Source of the DNA: JAGQPD01 sp020426865 | GTDB lineage: Bacteria; Planctomycetota; Planctomycetia; Pirellulales; Pirellulaceae | Assembly (NCBI GenBank): GCA_041399065.1 | Contig: JAWKTN010000010.1 | Span: 1-64,000 of the forward strand | Reading direction: 5' to 3' | Length of the DNA: 64,000 bases | Program-made: the position numbers and the translations under genes | The notes under the pieces: model-generated | Told to the model about the DNA's origin: nothing | The model's input: the letters and a program-made list of their open reading frames with translations, nothing else | The model's database searches: none | Shown: positions 9,304 through 17,773 of the stretch, piece after piece | How positions within the stretch are numbered: the first letter of the stretch is position 1 | Layout: every line of letters starts with the position of its first letter

Positions 9304-11271
9304 TTATTGTTTCATCAGGGGATCGTCAATTGACGTCAAGAAGTCACGACAACGCAAAAGCCATATCCGACCGTCAGCCGTCAGTGATTGGGCCCGTTTG
9401 GTGGACCCTTCGAGCAACTCTGTTTCTTGGCCGTCCACGGAAAGAGCTTTCGACAGATTCTCAAGGCTGACACTAATTGTCCTGTCTGAGACCTTTAGGC
9501 TACTCGGTAACTCGCCCGACTTCTTCTTCTCTTTCAGGATCTCAGAAAGTTTTCGAGAAGATACGGCCCCCTCGTTTTCCAAAATTGTGCCCACGGCTAC
9601 GAATATGCGTATCCAACGCAAGTTCGCCACTTGCAGAAGCTGCGTTTCCAACACAAGTCCCTCCTGGAAACCAACAAGCGACTGGAGTTGCCTAATCTTG
9701 GCGGCCGAATCCTCATTTTGAGGTAGTTCACATTTTCTCAGGAATGGGTGCGACGCCGCTCCAAATCGAACGAGAATCGCTTGCACGAGTGTCTTTTCCT
9801 CGTCTGATCCTTGGAGGAATAGATCGATGAGGGCGGGCGATAATCGAGCGGCGGTTACGCCGTCGACTCGACGTAGCGACAACAGTGCATTTCGCCGCTC
9901 AACTGCGGACTCACTGCGAAGTGCACGCTCGATCGGTTCGAGGAATCGCGTTGCAAGGCCGCTCGTCTCGCTAAGAATCGTCGGTAGTGCCTGATCGAGT
10001 TCGTCGTTTCGCAAGGCCAAATACGTCCGCATGAATTCTTCCGGATGCTGCTCGCAGAGATTTCCGAGTATTGCGCACCAATAGGTCCGCTGGATGTTCG
10101 TTCCCATCGTGACAAAACTCAGCGCTACCGCAATCGCAGGACTACCGGCCTTGACAATGCACCGGCACAGCGATTCCAGTATGCTACTGTCGGATTCCCG
10201 TTGGATCGTTGATCCAACAAGGTTCAATTGTTCGCTCGTGAGTCGCCCCGCTAGGGCAACGAGCACGACCGCCGCAGCCCAACGGGTCGTTGGGGCACTC
10301 TCGTCAAGGCGACAAATGAGCACGTCGAACGCTGCTTTGGGAAATGACAGTGCTTGATGCGCAAGCCCCAAGCCAATCTCGGCTTGCGCATCGTATGCGT
10401 CCTCCGCAAGGTATCGGGCAAGCAAGAATTTCTGCACATCACGCCGGGTTGCACAGATTCGTCCGAGTTTTCGGCACATGCCGCCTCGTACAGCTGACCG
10501 GTACTTTGCATTGCTGGCCAGCTTCATGATCACGTCGACGACCTCGTCCTTCTTGCCGAAAACTTCGTGCAGTCCTTGAATGAGCCGCAGTTGAAGACTT
10601 TGTGCCTCACTTGTACCAACCAACGATTCGCTTTCGGCAAGACATTCAACCAATAACGGCACGACCTCTTTGACCATTATGGGACTCTGCGCAAGACTGC
10701 GTACGGCCTCGAGCTGCAAGAGACGGTTGTTACTCGTAGCATGTTTTCTCAGCAGCTTGGCCGACGCAATGACAATTCCATCAAGGACCCCGGCGTCCTC
10801 TTCCTCGAAATCGAAGGCCACGCATCTGCCAAACCTTATTCCGCAACTGGCTGCCGTTAAGCTCTCTCCCAAATCATTTGATGAAAGGCTTTTGCGTATC
10901 GACCCTTTAAGTCCATTGGGGATAACGTCCAGACCATCTACATGAAGATACGTAAACATGGCAAGGTCAGAGGATTCTTCAATGCAAGCTGCGAGGAAAT
11001 GCGTTGCCTCGTCGCGCGCTTCTACTGGGCAGTTCAGGTAATGAATGAAAAATGCCGCAACAATACCCTCGTGACATGGTGGCCCGGAAAGGAACTGCCT
11101 CAACTCATGCGTGTATGCGGCTTCGTTCGTGCTACGTAGGTATTCCGCCACGTCGCCGATATTCGTCGCCTCACCACCCTGTGCGGCCGCCGTAAGCATT
11201 TTGATGGCGTCCCTGATTTCACTTCGTCCTCGTACACGATCAAACACCACAGTGACTCCCCGCAAATCCAA
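9304..11271 (-). CDS. HEAT-repeat protein with C-terminal winged-helix-like segment
   Basis: About 655 residues read from TTG 11271. Most of it consists of repeated amphipathic helix pairs of HEAT type (for example AAVVLVALAGRLTSEQL and NALLSLRRVDGVTAARL), a scaffold for protein or nucleic-acid binding. The last 110 residues resemble a winged helix of LysR type: IFVAVG, a SSRKLSEIL helix, VSDRTISVSLENL, then LTADGRIWL. That match is by eye only. The beginning is uncertain: another frame from ATG 11345 gives a natural N-terminus that joins this frame near 11275 if one base is shifted, so the gene may be frameshifted. It heads a run of four minus-strand genes. Soluble; function unknown. Confidence 0.65.
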   Translation of the reverse strand: MDLRGVTVVFDRVRGRSEIRDAIKMLTAAAQGGEATNIGDVAEYLRSTNEAAYTHELRQFLSGPPCHEGIVAAFFIHYLNCPVEARDEATHFLAACIEESSDLAMFTYLHVDGLDVIPNGLKGSIRKSLSSNDLGESLTAASCGIRFGRCVAFDFEEEDAGVLDGIVIASAKLLRKHATSNNRLLQLEAVRSLAQSPIMVKEVVPLLVECLAESESLVGTSEAQSLQLRLIQGLHEVFGKKDEVVDVIMKLASNAKYRSAVRGGMCRKLGRICATRRDVQKFLLARYLAEDAYDAQAEIGLGLAHQALSFPKAAFDVLICRLDESAPTTRWAAAVVLVALAGRLTSEQLNLVGSTIQRESDSSILESLCRCIVKAGSPAIAVALSFVTMGTNIQRTYWCAILGNLCEQHPEEFMRTYLALRNDELDQALPTILSETSGLATRFLEPIERALRSESAVERRNALLSLRRVDGVTAARLSPALIDLFLQGSDEEKTLVQAILVRFGAASHPFLRKCELPQNEDSAAKIRQLQSLVGFQEGLVLETQLLQVANLRWIRIFVAVGTILENEGAVSSRKLSEILKEKKKSGELPSSLKVSDRTISVSLENLSKALSVDGQETELLEGSTKRAQSLTADGRIWLLRCRDFLTSIDDPLMKQ

Positions 11272-11575
11272 ATGGTCGCGTCAACCGCCATGTTCTCCAG
11301 TCTACGGGGTGCACAGAAAAGATCCACGAGGGGCAAGTCACGCATCGATTTCAGGTGCTTGCCAGATGTCCCTCCAAGATTTGCTTCCGTTACGTAGGAA
11401 GGACTACCCAACTTCGCGACTTGAACCTATCCAAGTGCGAAACGTGTACCCGTCCGGACCGGCACATACTCACATTCGTTTCGGCGTGCCTGCAACACCG
11501 GTACCTATCGCTGCGTTCACAGGGTGAAACATCGGAATTGTCACACATTTCCCGTCCCTGCGAAAGGAGAGCTTC
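11272..11575. other. divergent intergenic region
   Basis: About 300 bp between the minus-strand HEAT gene and the plus-strand ParB-like gene. Part of it (11272-11345) may be the displaced N-terminus of the HEAT gene. A good ribosome site (AAAGGAG) lies at the right end before GTG 11576. The rest shows no gene that I can support and should contain the promoters of both gene runs. Confidence 0.3.
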
Positions 11576-12317
11576 GTGCCTACCAACTACCGGTCGCTAC
11601 CCGTGTGCGATTGTATGCCGCTTCAGTCAGATTCTGCCGATCATCGAACGTCGGGTTGTCACGCTGATGCAGAGTATCCGCGACATTGGACTACTTCAGC
11701 CCGTACTTGCCTGTCCCCATCCCGATCAACCGAACGTGCATGGCGTTTTCGGCGGATTGCACCGTCTGGAAGCCATGCGGCGTCTGAAGAAAGAGACGAT
11801 TGACGCCCATTATTTTCCGCTGGAGCTCTCGATTGACCAGATGGTGATCCGGGCGATGGCAGAAAACGGTGCCAGGGCTGCCATGAACTTCTGCGAGCGT
11901 GCGGACGCTGTCACGCTGGTAATGAAGGAAACGGGCCTCAGTGCTGCTGCCGCTGGCGAATTGTGCTGCATGTCGCCTGCAGAAGTGTCCAAATGCCTGT
12001 CCTGCGTGCAGGACCTGGAAGAGTCCGTGCGGCTCAAGCTTGCCAACGCCAATATTGGCTACTCGATTGTCTACGAGTTGGCGAAGCACCCTCCGAATGT
12101 GCAACTCCGCTACGTCGACGACGTCGTGGCGGGTATGACCCGAGACAAGTTGATCAAGCAATTGCAGGCCCCTACGGCACGCAGACTCCATCTTCGCATC
12201 GACGCGCCGACCTCCTATGAAGAGTTGCTTGCAGAGCTTACCGAGCGTATCAACCGCCTGAAAGCCCACCAGAAACTCGGCACCCCCTTCGAGAACGTCT
12301 TCAAGCTTCTGGATTAG
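11576..12317 (+). CDS. ParB/Spo0J-like nuclease-fold protein, start possibly frameshifted
   Basis: The body carries a ParB N-terminal domain: ERRVVTLMQSIRDIGLLQPV, then GGLHRLEAMRRLKKETIDAHYF, followed by an HTH-like middle (LSAAAAGELCCMSPAEVSKC). ParB proteins bind DNA sites and help segregation; in conjugative elements such proteins also regulate transfer. The strong ribosome site AAAGGAG with GTG 11576 is in another frame from the ParB body; dropping one base near 11603 would join them. The ParB frame itself has no ATG, GTG or TTG between 11575 and ATG 11667. So either a frameshift truncates the gene or a short form starts at 11667. Length is close to that of small ParB-like proteins. Confidence 0.65.
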
Positions 12318-12439
12318 CGTTGCCGCCGCTTTGCCGTTCCTAAAAGGGCGTCCGGCCATGATCTCCGCGGACGGCGACGGGCCGCGTCGCCGTCTCCTTC
12401 ACGTTGAATGCCCTCCACGAACCATAGGAAACCCACCCC

Positions 12440-12727
12440 ATGTCATTGTCCGAAGCAATCACTCATGACCTGGCGGCCCGCGAAAGTGGGGTCGCGCCCG
12501 TCTTTCTGACGAACGATCTGATCATTGACGTGCTCGTGGTCAGTTCGGCGATCGCCTTTACCGTCTACTTGCTCTGCTTTTGTCCACGTAAGCCGGCACC
12601 CATCTCACCGCCCACCTTTTGGCCCAACGTTTGGGGCTTGCTTTCGTGTGTGGGAGTCTTTTTTATCCTGTCGTATTTCGCGGGTGACTTGATCCTGCGA
12701 GTGTGGGAGTTCTACCATGCAACATGA
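12440..12727 (+). CDS. small two-span membrane protein, 95 aa
   Basis: ATG follows a TAGGAAA site. Two clear hydrophobic spans are visible, about residues 27-48 and 62-85, separated by a short Pro-rich loop. It overlaps the start of the coupling-protein gene by 11 bp, so the two are coupled. Small membrane proteins in this position are often partners of the coupling protein or the mating channel. No family recognised; the role is inferred from context. Confidence 0.65.
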   Translation: MSLSEAITHDLAARESGVAPVFLTNDLIIDVLVVSSAIAFTVYLLCFCPRKPAPISPPTFWPNVWGLLSCVGVFFILSYFAGDLILRVWEFYHAT

Positions 12728-14271
12728 TCCTAACGCCATTCTCCTGTCGCCAGTGGGACTGTTGTGCCTGTTGGCGGCGGCGATTTTGCTTACCTATCTC
12801 GTGTCTCGCAGCCTCAATCACACGCGGCCGACCAAGGTCGGCGATGACTGCGAATCACCGGACTCGCCAGCGCATCCCACGGACGGTGTCCTGTCGACCT
12901 TGCGGACTGATCGGCACCGACTTTGCGAAAACATTATGTTGCTTGGCGCAACTGGGTCGGGAAAGACTTCGATCCTCAAACGCATGATGACCGAATTCCT
13001 GGCGGAAAAGCAAATAGGGTGCTGTTTTCTCTCGGTAAAACCTGACGCCCCGTTTGACTATGCGAGAATATGCCGCAAGGCGGGTCGTAGCGATGTCAAG
13101 CTCTTTGTGGCTGGAGAGACCAAATTCAACTTCCTGCTCTATGAGCTCACCCGCGCGGGCGGCACGATTGAAAGCGCCGCTTTGCTTTTTGAGCAAATGG
13201 ACGAACTTCAGGCCGCCACCAAGGGAGGAGGGGGCAAAGAAGAGAGTTTTTGGTCCGACACTAGGCGGGAGGCATTGATTCACTCCATCGGCGCATGTTT
13301 CGTCGCCTTCGGAAAACACTTAACGATACGGCATGTTCATGCCATGCTCTCTGACGCGCCGTCGTCTTTGTCGCAGGTCGATGCAACAAGTCAGGAGTGG
13401 TACGGCAATAAATGCCGTCTGACGCTCGAAATGGCCGCCAAAGCCGTTCGTACCGCCGAGCACGAACGTCGCGTCCGTGAAGCCTACGAGTTTTTTACGC
13501 GCAAGATCCCGGCCGCCGGTGAAAAAGTCGTAGGGGCCACCACGATGCATTGCGCAGCGCTGCTTGCCAACTTTACGCGGGGCAAGCTCTACGACACGTT
13601 TTGTTGCAGTCAGAGCGATCATACGCCGGATTGGGATTTGGAGGGCGGGATCACGATCTTTACCGATTCGGTGCACGAAGGGAAGGGGTTCCAATTTGGC
13701 CAGGTGGCCTATTCACAGATCTTAACGCGCGCCGCACTGGCGCGCCCGGTCAACGTGGACACACCCATCGTCGTCATCTGTGCGGACGAGTACCAGCTCG
13801 TTGCTGCCCCGCAGGCCGACAGCGACGGGGCCACGCAAGGGCGTTCCCAACGCCTGGCACGAGTCTGCTGTATCCAGGGTATCTCGACGCTTCTAAATGC
13901 GATGCAAGACGGACTAAAGGCAAAGTATCAGGCGCACACACTGCTTTCGAACTTCAACACGAAATTGTTCTAGAAACAGTGACATGGAAGAGACAGGCAG
14001 CTATTTCGAGAAGCTTTGCGGCCAGATGGTGCGCTCATGGTCGGCAGTAGCCAGAATCGTGCAACAAAGCAACCCGTACGACGTTCTAGGGTAGGAAACG
14101 CGATGCACGTGAACTTTCACGAGCAACTGCTTCTACGAGTTGGCCTCGGCACTGACGCGTCTTAAGTCTGGTGGAAAAGCACACGGCTTTGTCGTTACCG
14201 GCTACGTCCATCAAACCACGCTGTTCGAAAACGGGCTGCCATTTAAGACCATTGCACAGGACCTGTCATGA
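12717..14271 (+). pseudogene. VirD4/TraG-like type IV coupling ATPase, C-terminus broken
   Basis: Read from ATG 12717. There is an N-terminal membrane span (about 8-28), Walker A GATGSGKTS (about 78) and Walker B VVICADEYQ (about 351), then the QGRS..LARVCCIQGIST motif of coupling proteins, which pump the relaxase-bound strand into the mating channel. The frame stops at 13971 just after NFNTKLF. The expected continuation (RNSDMEETGSYFEKLCGQ) is in the next frame and stops at 14092. A further piece (CFYELASALTRLKSGG, then GFVVTGYVHQTTLF) ends at 14269. So the C-terminal 100 residues are split by at least two indels plus stops. The ATPase core is intact, but the product would be truncated. Confidence 0.75.
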
Positions 14272-14841
14272 ACGAACAACAGCAACCGCGTTCGCTGACC
14301 GAGATGGCTTTCAGACGGTGAAGCACTTCTGATTAACTTCATCCATTTTCCACCTATCCCTACGGCTCTACAGCCGAAAACCCAGAACAAATGGGGGCCT
14401 CGGCATGGTTTCCGGAATCATCGTTGGTTCTTCCCTGATGATGATCGTCACTGAGCTCTCGGGCGGTCACACGTGTATCCTCGCCTGGCATTTTTTCCTG
14501 TGTCAGCTGGTACCTGTTGCTTACCCATCTGATTATCTACACTCCGCCGGCATAAGCAGGGGACGGGAGTCCATACGCATTATGTCGGTGAGCCTTGGAC
14601 TGGATCCGAACAAAAGTGCGACGCGACGTTTGCGATCGTCTTTGCCGTAGTCTCATTTGCCTTGAACGAACAGGGGTTTGCCATTTGGTGGCTCGCAAAC
14701 GTTCCGTGTTCACTACTGTCCGTCGAGTTGCTTCGGCAACGCGACAATGCGCGGCAGCGGCAGATCACCTCAACGATGATCGAGCAACGCTACTGGCAGG
14801 CGATGGTACATAACGCCCGAAGGGAGCATGACTTTGAGTAA
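14268..14841 (+). pseudogene. membrane protein remnant, several frameshifts
   Basis: ATG 14268 overlaps the end of the coupling-protein gene (ATGA) and gives MNEQQQPRSLTEMAFR before a stop. Later pieces in two frames look like one protein: SWYLLLTHLIIYT at 14505-14545, then from about 14551 to TAA 14839 a clean stretch with KQGTGVHTHYVGEPW, a hydrophobic span (FAIVFAVVSFAL) and a charged Gln/Arg-rich tail. The last 14 bp overlap the next gene, the layout expected of an operon. No family recognised. It was probably a membrane part of the transfer apparatus. Confidence 0.5.
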
Positions 14842-15196
14842 TGCAATGCAGTCACAGCCCACGTCGCAAGGACAGGGCAACGAAAAAGCGAACGCCGTCC
14901 GCAATATCCTCCACGGAGTTTGGGAACGCAACACCAATGGCAACGGCTTGTCAAAAAACGACGGTCGTTTCCAGGGATGGCTGGCTCACGGCTCGACCGA
15001 AATCGCCAACGTACTCGTTCGCGGCGAGGCAGCCCCCATGTATGACCACGGGCTGTCGCCGCAACAGGTTGATATACCGCAGGAAGAACAACAGTCCTTG
15101 AATTACACGCAAATGGAAGACTACCACGCCGACGCAAGGTCTCCTCCCGGGCCCGATTCCCCGAGTCACGGCAAACAATTGCAGCTTGAGCGATAG
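14828..15196 (+). CDS. hypothetical hydrophilic protein, 122 aa
   Basis: Starts 14 bp inside the end of the preceding remnant, with AAGGGAG just before the ATG. The protein is polar, rich in Gln, Asn and Gly, and lacks a signal peptide or membrane span. It seems intact, unlike its neighbours. No domain recognised. Probably a member of the island's transfer operon by position. Confidence 0.5.
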   Translation: MTLSNAMQSQPTSQGQGNEKANAVRNILHGVWERNTNGNGLSKNDGRFQGWLAHGSTEIANVLVRGEAAPMYDHGLSPQQVDIPQEEQQSLNYTQMEDYHADARSPPGPDSPSHGKQLQLER

Positions 15197-15245
15197 GGTG
15201 ATGCCACGGTGGCGTTACCCCAAGTTACCCTTTTTTGGAGAGCGA

Positions 15246-16125
15246 ATGATGACCAACGGACAATTTAAGAAGATTCATCGGCGATTCTGCGTTGCCCTAG
15301 CGGTGAGCATGGCTGCGTTTTCGGCCGCTACGGCGGCACCGCCCAGCACGCCCTATCTCGGAACAGCAGGAAGTGTACAAGCAAGTGGAGGTCCATGCTC
15401 ATGAGCTGACCGACGATTATTTCTTGAGCCTTAGCGTTGGAGAGACTACTTTCAGGCGTTTCGAAGCGATGGTACTTCGTTCTTTTTTTGTCGCAAAACT
15501 CCTCACCTTCCCACAGAAAGCACGTGTCGCTGCCGGGTGGGCGGAAACGGAACGCATGACCGATTTCGGGAGCTATTTAGGACGATGGTGTTCGATGACC
15601 AAGAAACAATCAAAATGATGAAAGAGAGTCTACAAGGGCGTCAACCGGTTCCTCTACGACGACGTGGACGCAGTTATTGCTCAACGCCTAGGTTTACGCT
15701 CCCACCCACGACCTTACGTACCAGATGCGAACATCGCCGCTCCTTGGGAGCGCGCTTTAGGCGAGTGATCGACACGGCCGTGAGTGCTGCGCCTGGCGGG
15801 ACATCGCTCGACTCGCTGCCAATGTTGCTGCCGGCAATCTCATCGGCGACGGAATCCGTGACGCGTCGATTCGTGCGAACTTATTGGGGTGTGAAGCCAG
15901 GAAGCTGGCAAGATGCCGTGGCAAAATTTGCGTTAGACCTTGCCATGATGCCGCCGTCGATGCGGCTACCGACCCTACCAATAAGATCGTCGTCAGTCTC
16001 AGAAAGAGCTTGCACTGTCGGAAGCCGCCGTGCTGGACGGACCCGACGGCTTTACAACACAACTCAAACGCATTGTCGAAGCACACAAACAACTTCAGAC
16101 CAATCTCATCGATTCAAAGCGTTAG
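15246..16125 (+). pseudogene. secreted protein gene split by at least five frameshifts
   Basis: ATG 15246 (second ATG 15249) follows GGAG. The start encodes a signal peptide (RRFCVALAVSMAAFSAATAA). Natural protein then continues in other frames: about 15352-15590 (EQQEVYKQVEVHAHELTDDY onward), 15585-15627 (MVFDDQETIKMMKESLQG), 15628-15768 (VYKGVNRFLYDDVDAVIAQR onward), 15770-15995 (DIARLAANVAAGNLIGDGIR onward) and 16000-16125 (QKELALSEAAVLDGPDG to a stop). Each piece is clean, with no extra stop inside. Together they would make one exported protein of about 290 residues, rich in helices. No family recognised; likely a periplasmic component of the transfer system. Confidence 0.55.
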
Positions 16126-16155
16126 GTTTATTGACAGAAAGAAAGGAGCTAGGTT

Positions 16156-16924
16156 ATGACCAAGAAACTATCAACAATGCGTTAGCTACGTTAGTACTCA
16201 CATTGAGCGTCTGTTCGGTTGCGTCGGCAGTTCTCAAAGAGCCCTCAGGGAGACCTCGAGATGATCTTGAAGGGTACGAGCAGAGTGGCGGAGTCGGCTT
16301 GGCCGCGGCTCGTCGGGCACTGCGAGAGTCGGCCGAGGCTTCCGTTCGCGTACTGCCGGACATCGGTACCGTGGGTCTCTCAAACTCCTGCCAGATCTTT
16401 CCGCTGCCGTCACCCAAAAGGGCGCGAACACTCATCGCACCAACCGTCCGCCGCATGGCTGTCGAAGGGACGGGCGCGGCCACGACACTGGCAAAACCAC
16501 GAGTTTGGGCACGAGATTACTCGATCTTCTGCCTGGCGGTGCCGACAAATGGTGGGCAGGCCTCTCAAAATCTCCGGACGATGCAGCAGGATGGCTCTGG
16601 AAACACAAGGGTTCGGTCGCGGTTGGTACCGCTGCCACCGCCGTGTTGATGAAGCCCGAGGCGTTTGCCGAGTCTGCCGAGCACGTCGCGTCAGCGGCGA
16701 TACTACGGCCGGTTCGGATATTGTTCGTCCGGTCATCGAGCAATCCGGACAGCAAGTCGTCGCGCCCCATCGTTGAAAAGATGACGAACAGCTGGATGTT
16801 TCCCGCTCTGGGCGGTTTTTCCTTACTTTCTGTGATGGCCATCGGCGCGGATACGCACAACATATACTACCGTCGATGCTCAAAACAGTTGCCGCTGGCG
16901 AACGGTGTCGTAGATAACGCGTGA
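16156..16924 (+). pseudogene. exported membrane protein gene split by about four frameshifts
   Basis: ATG 16156 has an excellent AAAGGAG site and begins MTKKLSTM before a stop. The rest of the signal peptide (LATLVLTLSVCSVASA) follows in another frame. The next pieces are LRESAEASVRVLPDIGTVGL; then KLLPDLSAAVTQKGANTH through GTRLLDLLPGGADKWWAGL to AEHVASAA in a third frame; then AGSDIVRPVIEQSGQQVVAP; then IVEKMTNSWMFPALGGFSL with a membrane span, ending at TGA 16924. It would be about 250 residues with an N-terminal signal and a C-terminal membrane span. The stop overlaps the next start (GTGA). No family recognised. Confidence 0.55.
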
Positions 16925-17211
16925 GCGTCGACCGAAAACTGGGTACCGCCATGTACACGATTAAGCAAGCAGCGTCACGTTTGAACGTGTCGGTAAAGAC
17001 TGTCTATCGACTGTGCCAGGACGGACTTGAACATTACCGTTTGGGCGGCGCGTACGTATCGATGAAAGCGCCGATCAAAAGGTATTTGGAGAAGAACAAG
17101 AAGAGCCGAATGCATCGAACCCCAATTCCTGCGTCCGGCCACCCAGAATCAACTGCGTCACCTGAGGCTCGATCCATAGAACTCCACGCCCCGTCAGCAT
17201 GTCACCGCTGA
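16921..17211 (+). CDS. excisionase-family HTH DNA-binding protein
   Basis: GTG 16921 overlaps the stop of the previous gene by 4 bp. An ATG at 16951 is an alternative start that leaves the domain whole. The domain is the short MerR/excisionase type: YTIKQAASRLNVSVKTVYRL, then a wing with HYRLGGAYVSM. Proteins of this type bend DNA at att sites to direct excision, or act as small regulators. It sits on the integrase side of the element, about 1.6 kb from the tRNA, which fits a directionality factor. The tail beyond residue 60 is basic and low in order. The last codons lie inside a terminator hairpin. Confidence 0.7.
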   Translation: MSVDRKLGTAMYTIKQAASRLNVSVKTVYRLCQDGLEHYRLGGAYVSMKAPIKRYLEKNKKSRMHRTPIPASGHPESTASPEARSIELHAPSACHR

Positions 17212-17223
17212 CGGGGCCTTTTC
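17188..17223 (+). terminator. rho-independent terminator
   Basis: An 11-bp perfect stem (GCCCCGTCAGC at 17188-17198, pairing with 17207-17217), an 8-nt loop and a CTTTTC tail. It overlaps the last 24 bases of the excisionase-like gene and should end the transfer operon transcript. Confidence 0.8.
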
Positions 17224-17240
17224 ATTCCCAGGAGGCCAAT

Positions 17241-17399
17241 ATGTCGGCTCCAAGCAATAGGATTTCCGAAACGATGTACTACTTCGTTTGCATGCAGTGC
17301 AATGCCAAATGGTTCTCCCCAATTCGTTGCGCTCATTGTCCCCGTTGCGGATGTTTTTCTTGGTCGACGGTCAGCGAGTGTCCACCGTGGTGGAAGTAG
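17241..17399 (+). CDS. small zinc-ribbon protein, 52 aa
   Basis: AGGAGG stands 6 bases before ATG 17241. Two CxxC-type pairs (CMQC and CAHCPRC, the latter with a further C) indicate a rubredoxin-like zinc ribbon. Soluble, with an aromatic tail ending CPPWWK. It starts just after the terminator of the previous gene, so it needs its own promoter or readthrough. Function unknown; such mini zinc ribbons are common as cargo. Confidence 0.6.
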   Translation: MSAPSNRISETMYYFVCMQCNAKWFSPIRCAHCPRCGCFSWSTVSECPPWWK

Positions 17400-17773
17400 C
17401 GAGGCCACTCAGCTGTCATCAGACCGACGGTAAGGAAACCCGAGCCACCTAGCATTTTGTGTCATTTTCTCCGCATTCTTCCGTCCCAACGACTATCATA
17501 CTCTAGACGACCTACTCGTTACTTTTCAGCTACTGTTGCAGCCACTCGACCAATTCCGTACATTGTTCCTCAAACTACGGGCATAGACGAGCTACAACGC
17601 CGGTTCCTTCACACAAAGCTTCGATATCCTCTGCTACGACGTTTTGGGTCGACAGAAGTCGTTTAAGAAATTGCCCAATCTCCCATTAACCGCATGCTCA
17701 TGTATGTGGCACATCATTTGTCGCACGCGAGCTAAATGACTTCTTGGCGTCAGTAGAACAGGAGCGGCGTCTA
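17400..17773. other. no supported gene
   Basis: About 370 bp between the small zinc ribbon and the 3' end of the integrase. Short frames here have no natural composition, and I see no repeat or hairpin worth naming. Confidence 0.3.

Noticed and set aside
11355..11575. Upstream extension of the ParB-like frame to ATG 11355
   Set aside because: The added part has poor composition (many Cys, Arg and Ser), no ribosome site and lies in the divergent promoter region.
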